64,000 nucleotides of DNA from Endozoicomonas sp. G2_2. GTDB lineage: Bacteria; Pseudomonadota; Gammaproteobacteria; Nevskiales; Salinisphaeraceae. Every line of letters starts with the position of its first letter. Within the stretch, counting starts at the first letter, position 1. The DNA lies in assembly GCF_017744135.1 (NCBI RefSeq), contig NZ_JAGHQU010000009.1, forward strand, positions 1 through 64,000. The letters are read 5' to 3'. Positions 46,310 to 54,491 of the stretch are shown one piece after another. Below the pieces are notes generated by a model, which was not told the DNA's origin, did not search any database, and was given only the letters and a program-made list of their open reading frames with translations. The translations under genes were made by a program, and so were the position numbers.

Positions 46310-47668
46310 TCAGAAAAGCTTGAGATAGCGTTCGATTTCCCAGCGCGACACGGCGGTGTGATAGCTCTCCCACTCGGCCTGCTTGAAATCGACATAGGCG
46401 CCGAACATGGCCTCGCCGAAGACCTCGCGGGCCAGCGGATCGGCAGCGAAATCGGTGATCGCCTCGCCCAGCGTGCGCGGCAGCATGGTTACGCCCATTT
46501 TGTCGATCTCGGCATCGCTGTAGCGGTACATGTTTTCGCGGTGCGGCTCGCCGGCATCCATGGCGTTCTCGATGCCTTCGAGACCGGCCGCGAGCACCAG
46601 CGCCGCGCCCAGATAGGGATTGCATGCAATATCCGCCGCACGGCATTCCACGCGCGAGCCCACGCCGGGAATGCGGATCATGTTGGTGCGGTTGTTGTTG
46701 CCGTAGCAGGCGAACACCGGCGCCCAGGTGGAGCCGGACATGCTGCCCTGGCGGACCAGGCGCTTGTAGCTGTTCACGGTCGGGGCGATCACCGCGCTTA
46801 TCGCCCGCGCATGCTTGAGCACGCCGGCGATGAACTGGTAGCCCAGCTCGGAGACGCCACAGCCAAAGGGGTCCCCGGCGTCGGGCGCGAACAGGTTCTC
46901 GCCGGTCTCGGCATCGGCCAGCGACATGTTGTAGTGGGCGCCGCTGCCGGTCTTGTCCGAATACGGCTTGGGCATGAAGCTCGCGAAGGCGCCGTGCTTG
47001 CGCGCGATCTCGTTGGCCATCATGCGAAAGAACACGAAACGATCCGACATGGTCAGTGCGTCGGCGAACTTGAAATCGGTCTCGAACTGGCCGTTGGCGT
47101 CCTCGTGGTCGAAGGAATAGACATCCCAGCCCAGGCCGTTCATGGCCTCCACCAGCTCGTCGATGATCGGCAGGTTGTCCATCAGCCCGCGCGGGTCGTA
47201 GCAGGGTTTGGCCAGCGAATCGCGTTCGCTGAGCGGCGCGAAGCCGCCGTCTTCAGTCTCGCGAAACAGGAAGAACTCGGTCTCGATACCCAGATTGAAA
47301 GTGAAACCCAACGCCTTCGCGCGTTCGAGCTGGCGCTTGAGAATGGTGCGGGAGCAGGCCTCGAATGGCTCGCCGTCGAGATGCAGATCACCCGCGAACC
47401 AGGCCAGGCGCGTGTCCCACGGACAGACCGCAACCGAGTCGGCATCCGGCATCGCGGCGACTTCGTTATCGGAAATATCCTGCGGCACGCCGTCCAGCGC
47501 CGCGCCGGTATATAGCTCGCTGCCCTTGAACATGTTGTCCAGGTGATCGAGCGGCACGAACTTGCCTTTCACGCAGCCGTGGATATCCACATAACTGGCC
47601 ATCGCGTACTTCACGCCCTGTTCTGCAAGACTCGCCTGTAGCGAAGCGGTATCCACGACATTTCCCAT
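46310..47668 (-). CDS. glnT: Type III glutamine synthetase-like ligase (GlnT family)
   Basis: 452 residues. The beta-grasp N-domain carries VKYAMASYVDIHGCVKGKFVPL. The catalytic core has GIETEFFLF, GSGAHYNMSL, RLVRQGSMSGSTWAPVFACYGNNNRTNMIRIPG and CRAADIACNPYLGAALVLAAGLEGI. This is the GlnT/GmaS group (about 435-450 residues), whose members make glutamine or gamma-glutamyl-methylamide rather than serving as the main GS. A regulatory adenylylation-type tyrosine loop is not evident. The start MGNVVDTAS is preferred over an upstream arginine-rich extension. It leads the operon with the substrate-binding protein and TetR genes. Confidence 0.88.
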   Translation of the reverse strand: MGNVVDTASLQASLAEQGVKYAMASYVDIHGCVKGKFVPLDHLDNMFKGSELYTGAALDGVPQDISDNEVAAMPDADSVAVCPWDTRLAWFAGDLHLDGEPFEACSRTILKRQLERAKALGFTFNLGIETEFFLFRETEDGGFAPLSERDSLAKPCYDPRGLMDNLPIIDELVEAMNGLGWDVYSFDHEDANGQFETDFKFADALTMSDRFVFFRMMANEIARKHGAFASFMPKPYSDKTGSGAHYNMSLADAETGENLFAPDAGDPFGCGVSELGYQFIAGVLKHARAISAVIAPTVNSYKRLVRQGSMSGSTWAPVFACYGNNNRTNMIRIPGVGSRVECRAADIACNPYLGAALVLAAGLEGIENAMDAGEPHRENMYRYSDAEIDKMGVTMLPRTLGEAITDFAADPLAREVFGEAMFGAYVDFKQAEWESYHTAVSRWEIERYLKLF

Positions 47669-47759
47669 CGAATCGGTCCTTGGTTCCGGTATGAAACGGC
47701 AGAGCAGAATCGCCCTGCACTTCGAACGCAGCTGCACCGCGTTCCGAATCAGGACTTAC

Positions 47760-47783
47760 AATATACATGCCAGCCTGTATATT
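47760..47783. promoter_or_regulatory. 24-bp palindromic operator in the divergent promoter region
   Basis: AATATACA (47760-47767) and TGTATATT (47776-47783) form a perfect 8+8 inverted repeat with an 8-base spacer. The E. coli AcrR operator has the same 8-8-8 geometry and TACA/TGTA cores. It lies between the glnT-type start (47668) and the hydrolase start (47809), so one bound TetR dimer could control both directions. Confidence 0.6.
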
Positions 47784-47808
47784 TAATTCGAACCACCCTT
47801 TAACCACG

Positions 47809-48852
47809 ATGCAGATGACGGATCGAAATATGAATGAAGAACAATGGGTTGAAGACTATTTCGAGCTCGGCGATTTCACGCTCGACAGCGGCGCCGTTCT
47901 GCAAGACGCCCGGATCGCCTACCTGGCGAAGGGCTCGCTGAACACGAAACGAGACAACCTCGTGGTGCTGCCAACGCACTATGGTGGTGCGATGGCAAGC
48001 AATCGCACCTGGGTCGAGCATCCGGGCAGCCCGCTCGCCCCCGGCGACTACTGCATTGTCGTCCCGGCCCTGTTCGGCAACGGCGAATCGACTTCGCCGA
48101 GCAATGCTGCCCCGCCTCAGCGCGGCGCCAAGTTTCCCTCGATCGCCCTGGCCGATAACGTGCGCGCTCAGCAGCAGCTGATTACGTCACGCTTCGAAGA
48201 CGCCGCCCCGCGCCTGGTTGCCGGCTGGTCGATGGGCGGCATGCAGGCGCTGCAGTGGGCCGCCCTGTTTCCGCAACGCGTCGGCGCGGCGCTGGCTGTG
48301 TGCGCGACCGCGCACTGCTACCCGCACAACGCGCTGTTCCTCGACGGTGTAAAAGCCGCACTCGAAGCAGACCCGGCCCTGGCACGGGGCGAGGCACCCA
48401 TGCGCGGGCTACGCGCCTTTGCCCGTGTCTACGTCGGCTGGGCCTATTCACAGCGCTTCTTTCGCGACGGTCTCTATCGCGCGCTCGGCTTCGAAAGCAT
48501 CGCCGCCCTGCTCGACCACTGGGAAGCCGATCATCTCGCCCAGAACGCCCATGACCTGCTCGCCATGCTCGATACCTGGCAGCACGCCGATATTGCGGCA
48601 ATGCCCGGCTTCGACGGCGATACGGCGCAAGCACTGGCCACGATCCGCGCGCGCACTATCCTGATGCCGTCCCGCACCGATCTGTACTTCACGGCAGAGG
48701 ACGCTTGCAACGACGCCGCGCAGATCCCCGGCGCCGAATGCCGCGTGCTCGAATCCGACTGGGGCCATTGTGGCGGCGGGCCCGGTCGCGAGCCGGCTTC
48801 GATGGCGGCGATCTTCGAGGCGATGCGGACCCTGCTCGCGCCTGCAGGCTGA
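47809..48852 (+). CDS. Alpha/beta hydrolase, homoserine-O-acetyltransferase (MetX)-like
   Basis: 347 residues. AGWSMGGMQALQWA holds the nucleophile S141 of the MetX-type elbow, SRTDLYF the acid, and WGHCGGGPGRE the histidine. LKTEVAYxxxG-like text (IAYLAKGSLNTKRDNLVVLPTHYGG) also matches. MetX needs conserved arginines and a lid for homoserine, and these are not clear here. The divergence from glnT and the lack of met genes suggest a hydrolase or amidase of a nitrogen route. The frame opens at 47767 inside the palindrome, so a later ATG (47809 or 47830) is the real start. Confidence 0.82.
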   Translation: MQMTDRNMNEEQWVEDYFELGDFTLDSGAVLQDARIAYLAKGSLNTKRDNLVVLPTHYGGAMASNRTWVEHPGSPLAPGDYCIVVPALFGNGESTSPSNAAPPQRGAKFPSIALADNVRAQQQLITSRFEDAAPRLVAGWSMGGMQALQWAALFPQRVGAALAVCATAHCYPHNALFLDGVKAALEADPALARGEAPMRGLRAFARVYVGWAYSQRFFRDGLYRALGFESIAALLDHWEADHLAQNAHDLLAMLDTWQHADIAAMPGFDGDTAQALATIRARTILMPSRTDLYFTAEDACNDAAQIPGAECRVLESDWGHCGGGPGREPASMAAIFEAMRTLLAPAG

Positions 48853-48869
48853 GAGCAACACTCTCAGCC
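48847..48869 (+). terminator. Hairpin overlapping the hydrolase stop codon
   Basis: GGCTGAGAG (48847-48855) pairs with CTCTCAGCC (48861-48869) around CAACA. The TGA stop lies inside the left arm. Only GGTTCGTTC follows, so termination strength is uncertain. Confidence 0.5.
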
Positions 48870-48968
48870 GGTTCGTTCAGCCTGTAGCGCCTGCATGGTC
48901 AACTCGAACTCGCGATCGATAGGCTCGATATCGCGGGCCTCGCCCAGACCATTGTGGGCCCATTGCTA
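48864..48968 (-). pseudogene. Short 3' remnant of an unidentified gene
   Basis: On the minus strand a frame without start codon reads QWAHNGLGEARDIEPI and DREFELTMQALQAERTG, then stops at 48864. Its composition is that of a real acidic protein C-terminus, unlike neighbouring noise, but it is cut by a stop at 48966-48968. I do not recognise the family. It may be what remained of a gene when the adjacent island was inserted. Confidence 0.3.
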
Positions 48969-49058
48969 CTCGCCAATCGCCGCCGTAGCCGGCACAGTAC
49001 GGCTGATTTGCGGTGCCGCTCCACAACAGCACCACGCGCCAAGTAAGAGCGTCGGCTA

Positions 49059-49502
49059 ATGGGTAGGCAGATGCGAGCGTCGAGAAATTTGGCCGCCGCG
49101 TTTACTTTGCACGAAGGTCGTCGAGATGATGGGTTGGCGCTAGCGACTTGGCAGACGCGTAGTGCCTTTCAGGCTGGGGGTCACCACCACGACCATCACG
49201 CTTCAAATCTCGATACCAAGGCGGGTCTCGGTGCACTGGCCGTATTTGCGTTTACGCTGGGCTTCGTTCACGAAGAGGAATTCCAGATCATCGCCATGTG
49301 TGCGGGTTCCGGAAGCTGTCTTTCGTTGATGCTCATTTATGCGACGGCAGTAATCGTCGCGCTCGTCGTGCTCACGCTTTTGCTGATCCAGGGCTTGTCG
49401 CACCTCAGCCATCGAATCGAACATGCGCAGCATGCGTTGACCTTAGTCTCCGCCTCGATTCTGGCGCTAATGGGTCTTGGCTTTCTGATCGGTTTTTTCT
49501 AA
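49059..49502 (+). pseudogene. C-terminal remnant of a Ni/Co transporter (NicO/RcnA-like)
   Basis: 147 residues as read, but only from about residue 41 does it look like a protein. GGHHHDHHASN is the His-rich cytosolic loop. ALAVFAFTLGFVHEEEFQIIAMCAGS and three membrane helices match the C-terminal half of nickel/cobalt exporters. The conserved N-terminal helices with the HxxxDH metal site are absent. The first ~40 residues are arginine-rich and fit no part of the family. It is probably a decayed gene at the left edge of the metal-resistance island and is unlikely to transport by itself. Confidence 0.65.
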
Positions 49503-49515
49503 GTACGAAGTACAG

Positions 49516-49540
49516 CCACCCGCAGCAACTGCGGGTGGTT
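49516..49540. terminator. Terminator between the transporter remnant and czcA
   Basis: CCACCCGCAG (49516-49525) pairs with CTGCGGGTGG (49529-49538) around CAA. It is a perfect 10-bp stem with only TT on the plus side. On the minus strand it lies about 27 bp after the czcA stop and can end the czc transcript. Confidence 0.6.
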
Positions 49541-49564
49541 CGGCAAATAAGCGAACCGTATTAA

Positions 49565-52500
49565 TTAGGTCGCCTGATGGTTGCTCTCGCGAGGCGCCTG
49601 CATGATCGAGCCAAAACGGGAGTAGAGCGCAGGCACCACGAGCATGTTGAGCGCGGTAGACGAGATCAATCCAAACAGAATGACCAAAGCCATCGGCGCC
49701 TGAATCTCGCTGCCCGGCTTGCCAAGGCTCAGCGCGAGTGGCACGAGCGCGAGGCCGGTCGCCAACGCTGTCATCAAAATCGGCGCCAAGCGTTCATTCG
49801 CGCCGCGTCGTACCGCATCGAGCGGCGTCGCGGCTTCGCCGGTCGCATGCAATCGTTGGATGTGATCCACCATGATCACCCCGTTACGGGTCGCAATACC
49901 GAACAGTGTGATGAAGCCGATGATTGCGGCGATGGAGACGATCCCACCAGCGATATAGACGCCGATGACGCCCCCGATCAACGCCAGTGGCAAATTCAAC
50001 ATGACCAAGATTGCGTCTCGCGAAGACCGCAAGGCCATCATGAGCAGCAGGAATATGCCTGCAATGACTAAAGCCCCGAGGAGCAATAGCGTTCTCGATG
50101 CATCCGCTGCACTCTCGAATTGCCCGCCGTACTCGATGTGATAACCAGTCGGCAAGTCCAATTCGCGGTCGAGTGTCTGTCGAATGTCGTTGACGACGCT
50201 GACAAGATCTCGTCCCGCGACGTTAGCGGCAACGACGCGCTGACGCTGAACGTTCTCGCGGCTGATGTTGTTAGGACCGTAGTCATGGCTGAGCGTGGCG
50301 ACGGCATGGAGCGGAACCTGCGCGCCGGAAGCGGTCGTGATTAGAGTGGAACGTATCGCGTCCAGGTTCTCTTTGAAGCGGGGCGGATAACGCACGACCA
50401 AGTCGAATGCAGCCTGGCCTTCGAGGATCTGAGAGACTTCCGTGCCACTAAAGGCGGTTTCCAGGAATTCACCGACCTGACCGACGGTAAGGCCATAACG
50501 TGCCAACGCCTGCCGATCGAAATCGATATTCAGAAACGGAACCTGAGCGCGGCTGGCAAGTGACACGTCGACAGCGCCGGGCACATCCGTGACCAGACGT
50601 TCTGCCTGTGTCGCCAAACGTTCGAGTTTGGCCAGCTCCTCACCGAAGATCTTGATCGCAATGTTGGCGCGTGTGCCCGAGAGCATATGATCGATACGGT
50701 GTGAGATCGGCTGCCCGATGATGATGTTGGCGCCTGCGATCGCGCCGAGTTCTTCACGCAGCTCCGACAGAACGGCCGCTTTGCTGCGACCCGACGATGT
50801 GAGGCTGACATCGATTTCCGAGGCGTATACCGCCTGAGCGTGTGGATCGAGCTCCGCGCGACCTGTACGGCGAGCCGTCGCGACGACTTCAGGCGTGTCC
50901 AGCAGGACCCGTTCTACGCGTTGCCCAATGGCATCGGATTTCTCCAGCGATGTGCCAGGAAGTGTTACCACGCTAAGCGTCAAACTGCCCTCGTTGAATT
51001 CCGGCAGGAAAGAGCGTCCGGCTTGGCTTAATAAGACGATCGCGACTACCAGCATGGCGGTCGAACCGAGAGCAACGATCCGCCAGTGACGCAAAGACGC
51101 GGTCAACAGCGGCTGATACCCGCGCTTGAGGACTGCGATAAGCCGGCTGTCGTGCGTGCCGCCGACCGCCTTCGAACGTGAGAGGAGCCCCAGACTCAAC
51201 ACGGGCGTAACGGTCAGAGCCACGAGCAGCGATGCGCCGAGCGAAAGAACGTAGGCGAGGCCTAGCGGCTGCAACAGGCGGCCCTCGATACCCGTTAAAA
51301 AGAACAGCGGAACGAAAACCAGAATGATTATCAGAGTCGCAAAGACGATCGACGATTCGATTTCGCGAGTCGCTTCGAAAACAACTTGATGTGCAGGGCG
51401 CCGCTGGTTATCGGGTACGGTCCCGTTCTCTCGTAAGCGACGCACGATGTTTTCGACGACGATAATGGCGTCATCGACAAGAGCGCCCAACGCTATCGCA
51501 ATGCCCCCGAGTGTCATCGTGTTGATGGTGGCGCCGGTGGCGCGCATCACGAGAACCGTGGCGATCACCGAAAGCGGCAATGCCAGCAGGGTGATCAAGG
51601 TCGCCCGCACGCTGACCAGAAATATGAAAACGATCGCTACAACGAGAACGGCGCCGTCGCGGATCGCGGCCGAAAGATTCTCGATGGCCAAGCCGATGAA
51701 ATCGGCCTGACGGAACGCGTCGGTCTCGAGTCGCATGCCCTTGGGTAGGGACGTTTCGATGTCCGCGATTGCGGTGTCAAGGCGTTCGGTCAGGGCCAGT
51801 GTATTGGCGCCCGGCTGTTTCTGAATACCGAGAATTACGGCATCTTGCGCCCGATAGCTCCCGGTGCCGCGCCGCGGTGCCGTCCCGATCTCGACCGCGC
51901 CGAGATCGCTGACCTTGACGGGCACACCATCGCGTCGGGCAACCACGGTCTGCCGGATATCGTCGACGTTTTCGACTCGGCCGCGGCCGTGGATGAGGAA
52001 CTCCTGGTCATTCTGAGCGTAAAAACCGCCCCCAGCGCTTTGATTGGTCTGACCCAGCGCGTCGATCACCTCGCCGGTGGTCAACCGGTAGGCGGCCAGT
52101 CGTTCGGGTTGTAACTGAACCTCGTATTGGCGGGTCAAGCCACCGATGGGAATGACTTGTGCAACGCCGGACACGGCCAGTAGTCGCCGCCGAATGGTCC
52201 AGTCCGCAACGGTCTTCATCGCCATCGGATCGTGGGCGTCCGAGACCAGCGCCACGAACATGATTTCGCCCATGACCGAGGTAATCGGTGCGAGTACAGG
52301 CGAGGGAATGTCGGGTGGCAATTGGCTGCGCGCGGTCTGGAGCTTCTCGGTGACGATCTGCCGCGCCCGATAGATATCGGTATCCCAGTTGAATTCGACG
52401 GTGATGACGGCCAGCCCGACGGTCGTGTTGGACCGAACACGTCGTACCCCGGCTGCCCCGTTCATGGCGGTCTCGATCGGAAACGTGACCAGTTTCTCGA

Positions 52501-52681
52501 CTTCCTGCGGCGCCATGCCGTGCACTTCAGCCACGATGGTGACCGCCGGTGCGGTCAGGTCGGGGAATACGTCCACTGGCGTGCGCAGCGCCTGCCAGCC
52601 GCCCCAGACCAATAAAAACGACGCGACTGCCAGCACAAGAATGCGATTCGCCAGCGAGGCACGGATAATCCGGTCAATCAT
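49565..52681 (-). CDS. czcA: Heavy-metal efflux RND transporter, CzcA/CusA type
   Basis: 1038 residues, the usual length of HME-RND pumps. Two homologous halves carry 12 membrane helices. The proton-relay acidic residues lie in LGGIAIALGALVDDAIIVVENIVRRL in helix 4. FPDLTAPAVTIVAEVHGMAPQEVEKLVTFPIETAMNG is the typical HME N-terminus. It exports divalent cations such as Co, Zn or Cd, driven by the proton gradient, through CzcB and CzcC. The last gene of the operon is followed by a terminator hairpin. Metal selectivity is not fixed by this reading. Confidence 0.94.
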   Translation of the reverse strand: MIDRIIRASLANRILVLAVASFLLVWGGWQALRTPVDVFPDLTAPAVTIVAEVHGMAPQEVEKLVTFPIETAMNGAAGVRRVRSNTTVGLAVITVEFNWDTDIYRARQIVTEKLQTARSQLPPDIPSPVLAPITSVMGEIMFVALVSDAHDPMAMKTVADWTIRRRLLAVSGVAQVIPIGGLTRQYEVQLQPERLAAYRLTTGEVIDALGQTNQSAGGGFYAQNDQEFLIHGRGRVENVDDIRQTVVARRDGVPVKVSDLGAVEIGTAPRRGTGSYRAQDAVILGIQKQPGANTLALTERLDTAIADIETSLPKGMRLETDAFRQADFIGLAIENLSAAIRDGAVLVVAIVFIFLVSVRATLITLLALPLSVIATVLVMRATGATINTMTLGGIAIALGALVDDAIIVVENIVRRLRENGTVPDNQRRPAHQVVFEATREIESSIVFATLIIILVFVPLFFLTGIEGRLLQPLGLAYVLSLGASLLVALTVTPVLSLGLLSRSKAVGGTHDSRLIAVLKRGYQPLLTASLRHWRIVALGSTAMLVVAIVLLSQAGRSFLPEFNEGSLTLSVVTLPGTSLEKSDAIGQRVERVLLDTPEVVATARRTGRAELDPHAQAVYASEIDVSLTSSGRSKAAVLSELREELGAIAGANIIIGQPISHRIDHMLSGTRANIAIKIFGEELAKLERLATQAERLVTDVPGAVDVSLASRAQVPFLNIDFDRQALARYGLTVGQVGEFLETAFSGTEVSQILEGQAAFDLVVRYPPRFKENLDAIRSTLITTASGAQVPLHAVATLSHDYGPNNISRENVQRQRVVAANVAGRDLVSVVNDIRQTLDRELDLPTGYHIEYGGQFESAADASRTLLLLGALVIAGIFLLLMMALRSSRDAILVMLNLPLALIGGVIGVYIAGGIVSIAAIIGFITLFGIATRNGVIMVDHIQRLHATGEAATPLDAVRRGANERLAPILMTALATGLALVPLALSLGKPGSEIQAPMALVILFGLISSTALNMLVVPALYSRFGSIMQAPRESNHQAT

Positions 52682-52696
52682 GAATTCGCCAGCTGG

Positions 52697-54262
52697 CTAG
52701 TGGGCGTGGCCGTGGCCGGCCTCAGCCGGTGCCGCGGCTGCCAGACGCACTTGGTAGGCGCCGTGGACGACAACGCGGTCGCCCGATTCGACACCGTTAT
52801 GGACCGCGATATAGTCAACACCACGCAGTCCCAACGTGACGGGGCGCCTCTCGAAGCTCTCACCCCCGCGTTGTATGTATACGACCGGCTGGCCATCGTC
52901 CTCGATGATTGCACCGCGGGGTACCGCCAAAGATTTCACGCGCTCACCGGTGTATACATGGGCGTCCAACCCCTGGCCGACAAGCGGCGTTGCGTCATCG
53001 GCGTCGAATTCAAAGATGACGGGCACCGTGCGGCTGACCGGGTCTATCACGCCGCCAGATGTGATGAGCCGTGCATTTCGATCGACGCGCAGTTCCTTGC
53101 GTTTGCCGTTGAGCTCGAACCATGCGCCGCTCGGCTGCTGCAAGCGATTGGCGTCGGCCTCGGGGATGCGTGTTCTTAGCCAGCGTTTATCGCTCGCCGC
53201 GATGTGCATGAGTACCTGATCGGAGCCCACGGCTTCGCCAGGAACCACGCTGACCTCAACGATACGACCACTGATGGGCGCTACCAGGGGTACGCCGCTA
53301 TCTTGGTCGCCTCCTTGATACTGCTCCAGACGAGACCTAGCGGCGTCGCGTTCGGCGCGCGCTATGCTTGCCTCGTTGCGCGCCTCGCGCACCCGGTGTG
53401 CAGCGATCGCCCCATCCTCGAGAAGCCCGGAAAGACGCGCCACGTCCTCACGTGCGAGACGCAGCCGGGCGTTCGCACGCTCCACGGCGAGACGAAGACT
53501 GGCGAGATCCACGCCGCTGCCCAATCGCGCCCGCAAAGTGCCGATTCGCTCGCCTTGTTTGACCTCTGCGCCGACCACTGGGTAGCGGTCCCCATAGGCG
53601 GAGAAGTGGCCTTCCGCAGGGGCTCGCACGCGTGCGGTGCGATCACCCGGTGGTTGTAGTTCCGCGGTCGCGAACACCGTTGCTTCGAGGTGGCGCTCGG
53701 CGATCACGTCTGTACCGAACTCCGCCTGCCACTGCTTTTCTTTCAGAAAGCTGATGGTACCGCCCGATTCAGAGCTGTCGCCCTCCACGGCATCAGGGGT
53801 CGCATGGACGGTGATCTGGCCTAGATCATAAGTGGCCGTCAGCTCGGGCGTTTCCACCGTCACGTTAAGGCTATAGACGCCCGCGTCTCGAGGATGGACC
53901 ACGGGTGTAAAGACACCGGGCCGCGTCGGGGCGCCGATGCGAAAACGCGCATGGGTTTCGCCATCACGCATCAACCGCACGTCGAGAATGCCTTCCTGTA
54001 CTGGACCGTAATCTGAAAGCCGAGTGACGTGTGCAGCAAATTGCGAGTCCATTCCGGCTACAAGCGCCGGAAACTCGACGAATAGCTCACTATTGTCAGC
54101 GTATTCCGTATACACGAGAGACGGCCGCTGCTCATGGCCATTCTCGTCGTGGGCATGTCCGTGCCCCTGATCGTGATCGGCGCTGCAAGCAGAAAGCGCA
54201 ATCAGCACGCCCAACGAAGAGGCCAGCCGTCTAATGGGTGTGGCTGCCATCTTCGCCTTCAT
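52697..54262 (-). CDS. czcB: Efflux RND periplasmic adaptor (CzcB) with His-rich N-terminus
   Basis: 521 residues, long for the family. A lipobox LIALSAC anchors it near residue 26. The next stretch HDQGHGHAHDENGHEQ is a probable metal-capturing tail. A beta-rich domain of about 120 residues (VYTEYADNSELFVEFPALVAG...) precedes the usual barrel-sandwich and coiled-coil hairpin around 200-330, whose helix carries EDGAIAAHRVREARNEASIARAERDAARSRL. The ATG at 54262 overlaps the His-rich gene by 32 bp; a second ATG four codons in is possible. It links CzcA with CzcC. Confidence 0.92.
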   Translation of the reverse strand: MKAKMAATPIRRLASSLGVLIALSACSADHDQGHGHAHDENGHEQRPSLVYTEYADNSELFVEFPALVAGMDSQFAAHVTRLSDYGPVQEGILDVRLMRDGETHARFRIGAPTRPGVFTPVVHPRDAGVYSLNVTVETPELTATYDLGQITVHATPDAVEGDSSESGGTISFLKEKQWQAEFGTDVIAERHLEATVFATAELQPPGDRTARVRAPAEGHFSAYGDRYPVVGAEVKQGERIGTLRARLGSGVDLASLRLAVERANARLRLAREDVARLSGLLEDGAIAAHRVREARNEASIARAERDAARSRLEQYQGGDQDSGVPLVAPISGRIVEVSVVPGEAVGSDQVLMHIAASDKRWLRTRIPEADANRLQQPSGAWFELNGKRKELRVDRNARLITSGGVIDPVSRTVPVIFEFDADDATPLVGQGLDAHVYTGERVKSLAVPRGAIIEDDGQPVVYIQRGGESFERRPVTLGLRGVDYIAVHNGVESGDRVVVHGAYQVRLAAAAPAEAGHGHAH

Positions 54263-54491
54263 GACTGTGCTCAGGTGTCTCGTCTGCGGCCGCGTCGGCT
54301 TTCTCTGAGTTTCCCTCCTTATAAAAGCTCTGTGTCTCGGGCGCCTTTTTTTCGTGCCCGGCGTGCGATGCGTTGTCAGCGTGCGCCTGGTCGCCGTCGT
54401 GCGGATGGCCCTCTCCGGCCTGGCTACTACCAGCGGCGACCAGAAGCGGCGCAGCGACGAGTAAGCCGATGGACAGCGTTTTATTCCACAT
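54231..54491 (-). CDS. Small His-rich periplasmic protein in the czc operon
   Basis: 86 residues. MWNKTLSIGLLVAAPLLVAAGSSQA is a signal peptide. The mature 61 residues contain about ten histidines in clusters (GEGHPHDGDQAHADNASHAGHE and HSHEGEDGSHTH). No family was recognised; by composition it should buffer or hand over metal ions in the periplasm. It overlaps czcC upstream by 11 bp and czcB downstream by 32 bp, so it is translated as part of the pump operon. A longer reading frame to 54701 lies inside czcC and is not used. Confidence 0.8.
   Translation of the reverse strand: MWNKTLSIGLLVAAPLLVAAGSSQAGEGHPHDGDQAHADNASHAGHEKKAPETQSFYKEGNSEKADAAADETPEHSHEGEDGSHTH

Noticed and set aside
47767-47808. 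ATG at 47767 as the hydrolase start
   Set aside because: It lies inside the 24-bp palindrome and would add residues not typical of MetX-like proteins; a later ATG is more likely.
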